64,000 nt of DNA, taken from the NCBI GenBank assembly GCA_020632925.1, contig JACKER010000017.1:1-64000 (forward strand), in the 5' to 3' direction. The DNA comes from Alphaproteobacteria bacterium (lineage in GTDB: Bacteria; Myxococcota_A; UBA796; GCA-2862545). Every line of letters starts with the position of its first letter. The first letter of the stretch is position 1. Shown one piece after another: positions 52,563 through 60,768 of this stretch. The position numbers and the translations under genes were made by a program. The notes below the pieces were generated by a model that saw only the letters and a list, made by a program, of their open reading frames with translations, made no database searches and had not been told where the DNA came from.

Positions 52563-52800
52563 GCAGTAGGGGGGCTCTGCCCCCCTCGCCACCCCCCGCC
52601 CTCGGCGCTCGGACGACCTCGCGCGACCGCTACGGCGGCACGTCCGCTTCGCGTCCGACCACCTCCGGGTCGTCCGGGCTTTCCCGGACCTCGGGAGTGA
52701 AGGAGGTTCTGGCGGACCGTCGGGGCAGTAGGGGGGCGCTGTCCCCCTCGCCGGTTCTGGCGGACAGTCCGGGGCAGTAGGGGGGCTCTGCCCGCGCTCT
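52562..52800. repeat. cluster of three hairpin repeats in a convergent gap
   Basis: The unit GGCAGTAGGGGGGCTCTG with its CCCCCCTCGCC arm occurs at 52562-52590. A longer 48-bp unit containing GGTTCTGGCGGAC and the same hairpin occurs in tandem at 52705-52752 and 52753-52800. The stems keep pairing although bases differ between copies (GCTCTGC and GCGCTGT centres), suggesting the fold matters. It fills the space between two genes that end toward each other. Confidence 0.75.
52568..52586. terminator. strong G+C hairpin, probable bidirectional terminator
   Basis: AGGGGGGC and GCCCCCCT form a perfect 8-bp stem with a TCT loop, 6 bases after the methyltransferase stop. Lacking a T run, it is more a GC-type or Rho-assisted terminator. 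The tract of six G with a nearby GG could also form a quadruplex. Confidence 0.5.
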
Positions 52801-52806
52801 CGGCGC

Positions 52807-53844
52807 TCAGGTCGAAGCGAGCTCGGCGGCCCGAGCGTCCATCATCCTGAACCACAGAGGCGGGACGAGGGCGACGAGCACCATCGTCGGGTAGCCGAAC
52901 GGGAGCTGGGGCGCGTCGGGCCAGGCGCGCAGCTTCCAGTAGGGGCGGCTCGCGTGGGCGTGGTGGTCGGCGTGCCGCGGGAGCTGGAACAGGAACCAGC
53001 CCGTCAGCCGGTGCGTGCTGTTCCACGAGTGGTGCGGCTGCACCCGCTCGAACCGGCCGTCGCCCGTGTCCGCGCGCATCAGTCCGTAGTGCTCGACGTA
53101 GTTGATGGTCTCCAGCAGCAGCACGGCCACGCCGGCCTGCGCGAGGAAGAACAGCCACCCCGCCGGGCCCGCCAGCGCGAGCACGCCGAGGTGCAGCACC
53201 GCGAGCTCGACGGCGTACCGGGTGCGGCGGTCCCGCCACGACGTTGCCCGGATGCCGCGCCGGGCGCAGCGGTCCCGCTCCAGTCCCCACGCGCTGCGCA
53301 GGCCGCCCCACAACGTGCGCGGCAGGAAGGCGTAGAGCGACTCGCCGAGCCTGGAGGTGGCAGGGTCCTCGGGGGTCGCGACCCGGCGGTGGTGGCCGAG
53401 CACGTGCTCGACGCAGAACCACGGGTACGACACCGCCAGCATCAGGACCTCCGCCAGCGCCCGGTGGCGCGGGTCGACCCGGTGCATGAGCTCGTGGGCG
53501 ACGTTGATGCCGCCGCCGCCGGTCAAGATGCCGGTCGCCAGCGCGAGGCCGGCCAGCTCCGCCCACCCGGCACCCTGGACGGCCCGCAGCAGCCCGAGCC
53601 CGAGGACCGTCAGCTGCACCGGGACCCAGGCGAACAGCGCCAGGTCGTACAGCGGGTTGCGGGCCCGCGCCTGCTCCTCGTTCGGGTCGGCGTCGCGCCG
53701 GTCGTGGCCCAGGACGGCGTCGAGCGCCGGCACGAGCCCGAAGATGAGGACCACGGGCAGCAGCACCCAGGGTCCGCCGAGCGCGTGGCCCACCACCCAG
53801 GCCGCCGGGATCAGGAACACCACGTAGAACGGGATGGCGTGCAC
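52807..53844 (-). CDS. alkB: AlkB-type alkane 1-monooxygenase (integral-membrane di-iron hydroxylase)
   Basis: A 345-residue membrane enzyme with all AlkB histidine boxes in order: HELMHR (116-121), EHVLGHHRR with ATPEDPATS, the NYVEHYGL box and the two C-terminal boxes QPHHSWNSTHR and RHADHHAHASRPY. Hydrophobic segments flank them. These bind a di-iron centre that hydroxylates the terminal carbon of alkanes or of acyl-type chains, using electrons from rubredoxin or ferredoxin. No rubredoxin gene is adjacent. The TetR gene ends 9 bases upstream and shares its operator-controlled promoter. Inner-membrane protein. A xylene-monooxygenase-like role cannot be excluded. Confidence 0.9.
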   Translation of the reverse strand: MHAIPFYVVFLIPAAWVVGHALGGPWVLLPVVLIFGLVPALDAVLGHDRRDADPNEEQARARNPLYDLALFAWVPVQLTVLGLGLLRAVQGAGWAELAGLALATGILTGGGGINVAHELMHRVDPRHRALAEVLMLAVSYPWFCVEHVLGHHRRVATPEDPATSRLGESLYAFLPRTLWGGLRSAWGLERDRCARRGIRATSWRDRRTRYAVELAVLHLGVLALAGPAGWLFFLAQAGVAVLLLETINYVEHYGLMRADTGDGRFERVQPHHSWNSTHRLTGWFLFQLPRHADHHAHASRPYWKLRAWPDAPQLPFGYPTMVLVALVPPLWFRMMDARAAELAST

Positions 53845-53853
53845 GGTCTCTCC

Positions 53854-54447
53854 TCAGCCCAGCAACAGGGCACGGGCGGTGGCCCAGGTCCGATCGGCGT
53901 CCACGGCGCCCCACAGCGGGTCGCGCAGCTCGCCGGCGACGTTCTGCAGCAGGACATCCGACACGATCTGCATCACCACGCCCCGCAGCTGCAGCCCGGG
54001 ACGCAGGGTGCTCCCGCCGTGGTCCCCGATCCACGTCACCACGCCGTCCAGCAGGGGGACGACCTCGGCCAGCAGGATCCGTCGCCCCAGCGACTCGGGC
54101 TCCATCAGCTCGCGCACCACCAGCCGCGCGTCGGCGGGTTCCTCGGCGAACGCGCTCGCCACCCCGCGGGCCATGCCCTCGAGCCGCGCCTCGAACCCGC
54201 CACCGGCGTTCATGGCGTCGGCCAGCATCGCGCCCAGGCGGGCGAAGGTCCGCTCGACGACCGCGGCGTACAGCACCTCCTTGGTGGGGAAGTGGTACAG
54301 CAGGCTCGGGCGTCGGATGCCCGCCAGCCGGGCGATGTCGGCCAGCCGGGCGCGCTCGAAGCCGTGGTCGCCGAAGACCTGACGGGCGGCCACCAGCACG
54401 CGCTCGGGTGTCGCCACGTCGATGCTGTCGGACCGGGGGCGTGCCAT
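53854..54447 (-). CDS. TetR-family regulator of the AlkB-type gene
   Basis: A 197-residue regulator. The helix-turn-helix is at about 17-60 (VLVAARQVFGDHGFERARLADIARLAGI, then SLLYHFPTKEVL). The C-terminal domain is helical and ends ATARALLLG. It is the first gene of a two-gene unit with the hydroxylase. A perfect 18-bp palindrome just upstream lies between its -35 and -10, so it most likely represses its own operon. The inducer is unknown; an alkane or acyl product is a reasonable guess from the neighbour. Confidence 0.93.
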   Translation of the reverse strand: MARPRSDSIDVATPERVLVAARQVFGDHGFERARLADIARLAGIRRPSLLYHFPTKEVLYAAVVERTFARLGAMLADAMNAGGGFEARLEGMARGVASAFAEEPADARLVVRELMEPESLGRRILLAEVVPLLDGVVTWIGDHGGSTLRPGLQLRGVVMQIVSDVLLQNVAGELRDPLWGAVDADRTWATARALLLG

Positions 54448-54457
54448 GCCTGGAGTT

Positions 54458-54488
54458 TATCTACTCATGAGTAGATTCACAATGTCTA
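54458..54488 (-). promoter_or_regulatory. promoter with perfect 18-bp palindromic operator
   Basis: ATCTACTCATGAGTAGAT (54459-54476) is a perfect palindrome. On the minus strand TAGACA (54488-54483) could be a -35 and TAGATA (54463-54458) a -10, 19 bases apart. The palindrome fills the spacer and overlaps the -10. Transcription would start about 4 bases before the TetR ATG at 54447, so the leader is almost absent. Confidence 0.7.
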
Positions 54489-55439
54489 CATCCGGCGAGC
54501 GAGCCAGAGACCCGGGATCATGGGCAGCCAGTAGGACAGGACGCGGAACAGGAGCGCGGCGGCGAGTCCCGCCTCGAGCGGGATCTGCACCAGCGAGAGC
54601 GCACCGATGGCGCCTCCCTCGAAGGTGCCCATCCCGCCGGGCATCAGGCCGAGCGATCGCCCGAGCGACGCCGCGACGAACGCGACCCACGCGTGGTGCA
54701 GGGGTGGCGCCTCGCCCACGGCCCGCAGGCAGGCCCAGAAGGTCAGCGCGTCGAGCGTGAAGTTGCCGAAGCGCAGACCGATGGCCGCCAGCGGCAGCCG
54801 AGGATCGCGGACCAGCGCGGGATCGGCGTCGGTGACCAGATCGTAGAGCTTTCGCGTCCAGCCCCAGCGACCCACCCAACGCGGACGCTCCCGGTGGGGT
54901 GCCGTGACCGCCATGATCGCCACGCCGATCGCGACGCCACCGGCCAGCGCGACACCCGCCGCACCCAGCAGGGGGGGGGGCACCTCGCCCCACCAGGCGA
55001 GCATCGCCAGCGCCGAGCCGATCCCGATGCCGAAGGACGCGAGGTACCCGATCTCGTCGATCACCACCGCCGCCAGCGACACCGGGCGCGCGAGCCCGTC
55101 GCGGCCCAGGACGTCGATCACCACGGCCACCCCTGCGATCCCGGCGACCGGCAGCGCCTGGTTGGTGAACAGCACGACCAGCGCGAGGGCATACAGGCGC
55201 GAGAGCGGGCGAGGGGAGCCCGACCGGTACAGCGTCAGCCACCAGCCGACGGCGACGGTGAGGTAGGTTGCGGCCTGCAGCGCCATCGCCAGCGCGATCC
55301 ACCACGGGTTCGCGGCTCGGACGATGCCCAGGAAGCTCTCGAAGTCTCCGCGACCGAGCACCAGCGCGATCACCGACGCCAGCGCCGCCAGGCCGACGAG
55401 CGGTCCGAGCCAGCGGCGGCGGGTGGAGGCGGTGGTCAC
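54486..55439 (-). CDS. lysylphosphatidylglycerol-synthase-type (UPF0104) membrane protein
   Basis: A 317-residue protein with about eight membrane helices, matching the LPG synthase transmembrane family. The family motif near the C-terminus, LGLMPGGMGTFEGG, is followed by FRVLSYWLPMIPGL. It lacks the cytoplasmic aminoacyl-transferase domain, so it is not MprF itself; stand-alone members are linked to lipid handling or flipping. A run of ten C in the coding strand (54971-54980) encodes PPP. It follows malQ by 9 bases and is probably the last gene of that operon. Confidence 0.88.
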   Translation of the reverse strand: MTTASTRRRWLGPLVGLAALASVIALVLGRGDFESFLGIVRAANPWWIALAMALQAATYLTVAVGWWLTLYRSGSPRPLSRLYALALVVLFTNQALPVAGIAGVAVVIDVLGRDGLARPVSLAAVVIDEIGYLASFGIGIGSALAMLAWWGEVPPPLLGAAGVALAGGVAIGVAIMAVTAPHRERPRWVGRWGWTRKLYDLVTDADPALVRDPRLPLAAIGLRFGNFTLDALTFWACLRAVGEAPPLHHAWVAFVAASLGRSLGLMPGGMGTFEGGAIGALSLVQIPLEAGLAAALLFRVLSYWLPMIPGLWLARRM

Positions 55440-55448
55440 CGGGGCAGC

Positions 55449-56963
55449 CTACCCCTGCGGCAGCCCGGGGATCTCGGTCCGTCCGGAGATCCGCGCCTGC
55501 TCCTCGAGCGCGTGCGCGAGCCCGATCGACATCGCCTCCGGCCGCATCCGGAAGGTCCAGTTCCCCTCGGCCACGCCGGGCACGTTCATCCGCGCCTCGC
55601 TGCCGAGCGCGAGCACGTCCTGCATGGGAACCACGGTCGAGTCGCACACCGAGCGCCACGCCGCGCGCAGCAGCGCCCACGGCCACTCGGCGTCGCTGAC
55701 CCCGAGGTACCGGCGGGCGTGGTCGCGCGTCGCGTCGTCCGCCTTGTGCCAGTACCCGACGGCCGTGTCGTTGTCGTGCGTGCCGGTGTAGCAGACCTGG
55801 TGGTGCTGGTGGTGGTGGGGGAGGTACGGGTGGGCGCCGGTGCCGTTGAGCGGCCCGCCGAAGGCGAACTGCAGGATCACCATGCCCGGCAGGCCCGCCT
55901 GGTCACGCAGCTCCCGGACGTCGTCGGTGATGATGCCCAGGTCCTCCGCGATGAAGGGCGGAGCACCGTCGAGCGCGGGGAAGGTCCCCAACAGCGCGTC
56001 CAGGAGCGGCTTCCCGGGTCCCGGGATCCAGTGGCCTCGCGTCGCGTCGGTGTCGCCCGCGGGGACCTCCCACACCGCGGCGAACCCCCGGAAGTGGTCG
56101 ATGCGCACACGGTGCGAGGCCTCGAGCGCCCGCCGCATCCGGGCGAGCCACCAGGCGTGACCTTCGGCGCGGTGCGCCTCCTCGGCGTACAGCGGGTGCC
56201 CCCAGAGCTGGCCGTTGGCGGAGAACGCGTCGGGCGGCACCCCGGAGACCACGGTGGGACGCAGGTCGTCGCCGAGCCGCCACAGGCGCGGGCGGGCCCA
56301 CACGTCGGCGGACTCGAGCCCCACGAAGATGGGCACGTCGCCCCACAGCTCGATGCCTCGGCGCGTGGCCTCCTCGCGCAGCCGCGCCCACTGCTGATCG
56401 AACAGCCACTGCAGCGCGAGCTCCCGCTCGACCGAGGTCGCGTAGCGGTCGCGGGCGTCGCCGAGCGCGCCGGCCTCCCTGCGCCGGAGCGGCTCCTCCC
56501 ACCGCGTCCAGTCCTGGCCGTGCTCGCGACCCAGCGCGCGGAACAACGCCCAGGTCTCGAGCTCCGAGCCGACGGGGTGGCTCGCGGTCCACGCACCCAG
56601 ATCGACCTGGGACCGCACGCGGTCCGCCGCCAGGTGGAGCACGCGCCCCTTGCGGCTCCGGACCTCGCGCCAGTCGACGGGCCCCACCGGGTGCGGGGCA
56701 TAGGCCTTCTCGTTGTGCTGCAGCCAGCCGTCGTCGCAGAGGTCGTCGGTGGAGAGCAGCATCGGCTCGTGCGCGAAGGTCGACGGCGACGCGTACGGGC
56801 AACCCGCGGCGTCCACCGGGGTGAGCGGCAGGATCTGCCAGATGCGCTGCCCGGCGGCGTCGAGCCAGGCCAGGAACCCGCGGGCGGACGGCCCGATCTC
56901 TCCGATCCCGTAGGGCCCCGGCAGCGAGCTCGGGTGCAGCAGGATCCCGGCGCGGCGCTTCAA
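55449..56963 (-). CDS. malQ: 4-alpha-glucanotransferase
   Basis: A 504-residue GH77 enzyme that transfers maltosyl or longer glucans between chains in glycogen and maltodextrin metabolism. The start LKRRAGILLHPSSLPGPYGIGE is the family opening. The three catalytic acids lie in RIDHFRGF, IAEDLG and GTHDNDT. Length matches the short bacterial type. It begins with TTG at 56963, overlapping the TGA stop of pgi (TTGA), and so depends on translation of the upstream gene. Cytoplasmic. Its pairing with pgi links glycogen turnover to glycolysis. Confidence 0.95.
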   Translation of the reverse strand: MKRRAGILLHPSSLPGPYGIGEIGPSARGFLAWLDAAGQRIWQILPLTPVDAAGCPYASPSTFAHEPMLLSTDDLCDDGWLQHNEKAYAPHPVGPVDWREVRSRKGRVLHLAADRVRSQVDLGAWTASHPVGSELETWALFRALGREHGQDWTRWEEPLRRREAGALGDARDRYATSVERELALQWLFDQQWARLREEATRRGIELWGDVPIFVGLESADVWARPRLWRLGDDLRPTVVSGVPPDAFSANGQLWGHPLYAEEAHRAEGHAWWLARMRRALEASHRVRIDHFRGFAAVWEVPAGDTDATRGHWIPGPGKPLLDALLGTFPALDGAPPFIAEDLGIITDDVRELRDQAGLPGMVILQFAFGGPLNGTGAHPYLPHHHQHHQVCYTGTHDNDTAVGYWHKADDATRDHARRYLGVSDAEWPWALLRAAWRSVCDSTVVPMQDVLALGSEARMNVPGVAEGNWTFRMRPEAMSIGLAHALEEQARISGRTEIPGLPQG

Positions 56964-58498
56964 GAGGCGCTCCCGTAGACGGCGCTGCGGCCATGACCCT
57001 CGCGGCGGGCGCGGCCCGTGGCGACGAGGTGCTCGAGGACGTAGAACACTTCGAGCTCGTCGGCGGACAGCGTCGCCGCCAGCTCGGCCGTGGAGCGCGG
57101 GGCACCGAGCGCGCCGCGGATTCGCTCCGACAGGGTCAGGATCTCCTTCGCGGCCCGCTTGCCCGCCTCGACGCCCGGCTGGTGGTAGGCGTTGATGTCC
57201 ACGAGCTCGGCATAGAGCCCCACCGCGCGCTCGAACAGCGCGACCAACCCCCCGACCGTCCCCGCGTTCACCTCGGGCAGCGTGATCGTCAGGTTGCGTC
57301 GGTCCTCGGACGCCAGCGCCCGCCGCGTGCCGAGCAGGAAGCCCTGGAGGTAGTCGCCCGCGCGGACGCCGGGGTCGACCTCGTGGTCGCTGCCGTGACC
57401 GTCGCCCAGCACCTGCACGAAGACCGCGAAGAAGTCGTTGCGGCCGTCGCGCAGCTGCTGCACGAACGCGTGCTGGTCGGTCGAGCCCTTGTTGCCGTAG
57501 ACCGTCAGGCCCTGCAGCACCTCGCGCCCTCGTCGGTCGAGCCGCTTGCCGAGCGACTCCATCACGAGCTGCTGGAGGTAGCGCGACATGAGCAGCAGGC
57601 GGTCGGCGTACGGCAGCACCACCATCGCGCGCTCGCCGTGCCCATGGCCGACGAGGAACCAGCTCGCGGCGAGGAGCGCGGCGGGGTTGTCCCGCCAGGC
57701 GGTGGCCCGCGTCCAGGCGTCCATCTCGGCCGCGCCGCGGAGGAAGGCCCCCACGTCGAGACCGGCCAGCGCCGCCGGCAGCAGCCCGACGGCGGAGGTC
57801 ACCGAGGTCCGGCCACCGACCCAGTCCCACAGCGGGAAGCGGCGCAGCCAACCCTCGGACGTGGCCTGCCGGTCGAGCGCGCTGCCCTCACCGGTGATCG
57901 CGACCATGCGCGACCCGACCTCGAGCCCGCGCTCGCGGAGCCGCTGGACCACGAGCTTCATCCCGTTGGCGGTCTCGGGCGTGCCCCCGGACTTGCTCAC
58001 CACGATCACCAGCGTGGTCCGCAGGGCCTCGCCGAGCCGGGAGAGCACCCGCTCGATGCCGTCGGGATCGGTGTTGTCGAGGAAGTGCAGGCGCAGGCCG
58101 GCCCCCGGCTCGACCAGCGCGTCGATCAGCAGCTGGGGTCCGAGCGCGGACCCGCCGATGCCCACGTGCAGCACGTCCGTGAACCGCTCGCCGCCCTCGG
58201 CGAGGACCGCGCCGGTGCGCACGCCCTCGGCGAAGCCCGTCACGGCGTCCAGCGTGTCCGTGATCAGCTGCGCGAGCCCGACCTCGGGCGCCAGCGTCGG
58301 GGCGCGGAGCCAGTAGTGCCCGACGCGGCGCTCCTCGTCGGCGTTCGCGATCGCCCCCTGCTCGAGGTCCGTCATCGCGCGGAAGGCCGCGGCCCAGGGG
58401 AGCGCGTCCACCGCGGCCTCGTCGAAGCCCATGAGCGTGGCGTCCAGGAACCAGGGCTGGTGGGGGTGGCAGACCACGAGCGAGCTCGACAGGGACAC
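56960..58498 (-). CDS. pgi: glucose-6-phosphate isomerase with C-terminal extension
   Basis: A 512-residue enzyme converting glucose 6-phosphate and fructose 6-phosphate. Family features are the HVGIGGSALGP phosphate loop (near 112-122), VVSKSGGTPETANG (near 165-178), a YGNKGSTDQHAFVQQLRDG block (near 336-354) and a late AYHQPGVEAGK with the active-site His and Lys. The last 55 residues (after KEILTLSERIRG) form an extra alpha/beta piece that resembles a small winged-helix domain, found in some deltaproteobacterial and cyanobacterial forms. It starts at GTG 58498 after CCGGAGG and heads the pgi-malQ-membrane protein operon. Confidence 0.95.
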   Translation of the reverse strand: MSLSSSLVVCHPHQPWFLDATLMGFDEAAVDALPWAAAFRAMTDLEQGAIANADEERRVGHYWLRAPTLAPEVGLAQLITDTLDAVTGFAEGVRTGAVLAEGGERFTDVLHVGIGGSALGPQLLIDALVEPGAGLRLHFLDNTDPDGIERVLSRLGEALRTTLVIVVSKSGGTPETANGMKLVVQRLRERGLEVGSRMVAITGEGSALDRQATSEGWLRRFPLWDWVGGRTSVTSAVGLLPAALAGLDVGAFLRGAAEMDAWTRATAWRDNPAALLAASWFLVGHGHGERAMVVLPYADRLLLMSRYLQQLVMESLGKRLDRRGREVLQGLTVYGNKGSTDQHAFVQQLRDGRNDFFAVFVQVLGDGHGSDHEVDPGVRAGDYLQGFLLGTRRALASEDRRNLTITLPEVNAGTVGGLVALFERAVGLYAELVDINAYHQPGVEAGKRAAKEILTLSERIRGALGAPRSTAELAATLSADELEVFYVLEHLVATGRARREGHGRSAVYGSAS

Positions 58499-58569
58499 GG
58501 CGCCTCCGGACCGCCCGCCTAACCTCGGGGGCCGAACGGTTACAGGGGGCCACCACGGAGAGGGCGATC

Positions 58570-60093
58570 ATGTCGACGCGGATGGAGCGGCTGCGGGAAC
58601 TCAAGGACTACGGCGGGCGGCGACGGACGGTCGGGCTCGAGGACCAGGTGGTCGAGCGATTCCTGGCGGTCGATCCCCACCTCGGGCAGGCGATCGACGA
58701 GGCCTATGCCATGCACCTCGCCCTGCGCGAGGAGTGGGCGGACGAGCTGCAGGAGGACGAGCCCGATCTCGTCGACCTCCTCCAGGACGACCTGCTGAAC
58801 TTCTATGCCGCGGACACGATCAACCCCTACGTCCCGCTCGCGGCCCGCGGCCCGTGGCTGATCACGTCGCACGGCGCGGTGCTCCACGACAACGGCGGGT
58901 ACGGCATGCTCGGCTTCGGCCACGGTCCGACCGAGGTCCTCAAGGCGATGGGCCGGCCGTACGTGATGGCGAACGTGATGACCCCGTCGTTCGCGCATCG
59001 TCGGTTCACGGACCGCCTGCGCGCCGAGATCGGTCAGGTGCGCCCTTGCCCGTTCCACCGCTTCGTGTGCCTGAACTCGGGTTCCGAGGTCATGACCATC
59101 GCGTCGCGCATCGCGGACATCGGCGCCAAGCGCCAGGTCGGCGCCGGGGGCCCGAAGGAGGGCTGGACCGTGCGGACGCTCTCGCTGCAGGGGAGCTTCC
59201 ACGGCCGCACCGACCGGCCGGCGCACGCCAGCCACAGCACGCTCCCGAAGTACAAGGAGCACCTCCAGAGCTTCGCCGGGATGGACACGCTGCTGACGGT
59301 GCCGGCGAACGATGTCGCGGCGCTCGAGAAGGTGTTCGCCGAAGCGGCCGCGAACAAGGTGTTCATCGAGGCCATGTTCATGGAGCCCGTGCAGGGCGAG
59401 GGTGACCCGGGTGTCGCGATGACGCGCGCGTTCTACGACGCCGCCCGCCGCCTCACGAAGCAGCACGGCACGATGCTGATCGTGGATTCGATCCAGGCCG
59501 GCCTGCGTGGCACCGGGTACCTCTCGATCGTGGACTACCCGGGCTTCGAGGACTGCGAGGTCCCGGACATGGAGAGCTGGTCCAAGGCGCTCAACGGCGG
59601 GCAGTACCCGCTGTCGGTGCTGGGACTCTCGGAGGCCGCCGCCCACCTGTACGCCCGCGGGGTGTACGGCAACACGATGACGACGAACCCGCGCGCGCTG
59701 GAGGTCGGCTGCGCGGTGCTCGACGCCATCACGCCCGAGCTGCGCGAGAACATTCGCGCTCGCGGCCAGGAGCTCGTCGCTCGGCTCGTCGAGCTGCAGA
59801 AGGAGTTCCCCGATCTGATCACGCGCGTGCAGGGGACGGGCCTGCTGGTCGCGGCGCACATCGACCCCGACAAGCTCGCGGTGGTCGGCGCCGACGGCCT
59901 CGAGATCTGGTGCCGGCGGCACGGGCTGGGCGTCATCCACGGCGGGAAGAACGCGCTGCGGTTCACGCCCCACTTCGCCATCACCAGCGCCGAGCTGGAG
60001 ATCATCGTGCGGGTGGTCCGTCAGGGGCTTCGCGCGGTGTTGTCGGCCGAGCTCGCGGCGGACACGGTCAAGGAGGTCGAGGTCGCGCGGTAG
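58570..60093 (+). CDS. class III (PLP-dependent) aminotransferase
   Basis: A 507-residue aminotransferase. PLP-site features are NSGSEV (169-174), SFHGRT (209-214), DSIQAG (Asp306, pyridine-N contact) and ESWSKALNGG, with the Schiff-base Lys339. A 60-residue N-terminal extension precedes the fold. The family covers ornithine, GABA, lysine and adenosylmethionine-type transaminases, and the substrate cannot be chosen from sequence. It stands alone, divergent from pgi, with ATG 58570 after GAGAGGG and a GGTTAC element at 58538. The TAG stop is also the start of the next -10 element. Confidence 0.9.
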   Translation: MSTRMERLRELKDYGGRRRTVGLEDQVVERFLAVDPHLGQAIDEAYAMHLALREEWADELQEDEPDLVDLLQDDLLNFYAADTINPYVPLAARGPWLITSHGAVLHDNGGYGMLGFGHGPTEVLKAMGRPYVMANVMTPSFAHRRFTDRLRAEIGQVRPCPFHRFVCLNSGSEVMTIASRIADIGAKRQVGAGGPKEGWTVRTLSLQGSFHGRTDRPAHASHSTLPKYKEHLQSFAGMDTLLTVPANDVAALEKVFAEAAANKVFIEAMFMEPVQGEGDPGVAMTRAFYDAARRLTKQHGTMLIVDSIQAGLRGTGYLSIVDYPGFEDCEVPDMESWSKALNGGQYPLSVLGLSEAAAHLYARGVYGNTMTTNPRALEVGCAVLDAITPELRENIRARGQELVARLVELQKEFPDLITRVQGTGLLVAAHIDPDKLAVVGADGLEIWCRRHGLGVIHGGKNALRFTPHFAITSAELEIIVRVVRQGLRAVLSAELAADTVKEVEVAR

Positions 60094-60096
60094 GAT
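60091..60096 (+). promoter_or_regulatory. -10 element TAGGAT overlapping a stop codon
   Basis: GCGGTAGGAT begins with the TAG stop of the aminotransferase. GGAGG (60106-60110) and ATG (60115) follow. It is a clear member of the GGTANNNT set and would start the following four-gene operon. Confidence 0.45.
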
Positions 60097-60114
60097 CACC
60101 GCTTCGGAGGCCGG

Positions 60115-60768
60115 ATGGTCGTGCTCCCGCTGATGCTGGTGGGCTGTGAGTGGTTCGGGCGGTCGGAGGAGGGTCCGTTCAAGGGGCCGCTCGACGTCAC
60201 GAAGGTGTTCAAGGTGCGCGAGCGCAAGCCGCCGCTCATCCTGCCCGGCTTCGACAGCTCCCCGCTGCGTCCCGAGCCGATCGTGACGCGCAAGAACTGC
60301 GAGGATCTGCAGGACGGTGGCACGGTCCACGGCCCCGACTGCGTCACGCAGGACATCCAGTGCGGCGACACCATCGTCGGTCACACGGTCGGCGGCGTCC
60401 GCCGGTTCGACAGCAAGTTCTACGAGAAGAAGTTCTGTACGCCCTTCACCACCAACCACGACGGCGGTGAGGAGCGTGTCTACCGGCTGACCATGCCCGA
60501 GGGGGAGTGGAAGGCCTTCGTCTACCTCGACACGCCCTGCGCCGACCTGGACCTGTTCGCGATGTACTTCACGGGCGACACCTGCCCCACCATCAGCCAC
60601 TCCGTGCCTCGCTGCGAGGCGAGCGTGTTCCCCGGCACCGCGGACGAGCTGGTGGAGCTCGTCGTCCAGTCGCGCTCCGAGACCCAGTGGTTCATCGCGG
60701 TCGAGGGGAAGGGCGACGAGGAGGGCCCCTTCGGGCTGCACGTCGTCTGCCGGCCGGGGCTCCAGTAG
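60115..60768 (+). CDS. predicted lipoprotein of unknown function
   Basis: A 217-residue protein with lipoprotein signal MVVLPLMLVGC (Cys11). The mature part has a Lys/Pro-rich start, then a beta-rich domain with seven Cys residues (TRKNCEDL, GPDCVTQDIQCG, KFCTPF, DTPCADLD, GDTCPT, PRCEAS, VVCRPG), compatible with disulphides. The DTPCADLDLFAMYFTGDTC segment resembles pre-peptidase C-terminal-type beta domains, but only weakly. It starts a run of four overlapping genes. No family is assigned. Confidence 0.78.
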   Translation: MVVLPLMLVGCEWFGRSEEGPFKGPLDVTKVFKVRERKPPLILPGFDSSPLRPEPIVTRKNCEDLQDGGTVHGPDCVTQDIQCGDTIVGHTVGGVRRFDSKFYEKKFCTPFTTNHDGGEERVYRLTMPEGEWKAFVYLDTPCADLDLFAMYFTGDTCPTISHSVPRCEASVFPGTADELVELVVQSRSETQWFIAVEGKGDEEGPFGLHVVCRPGLQ

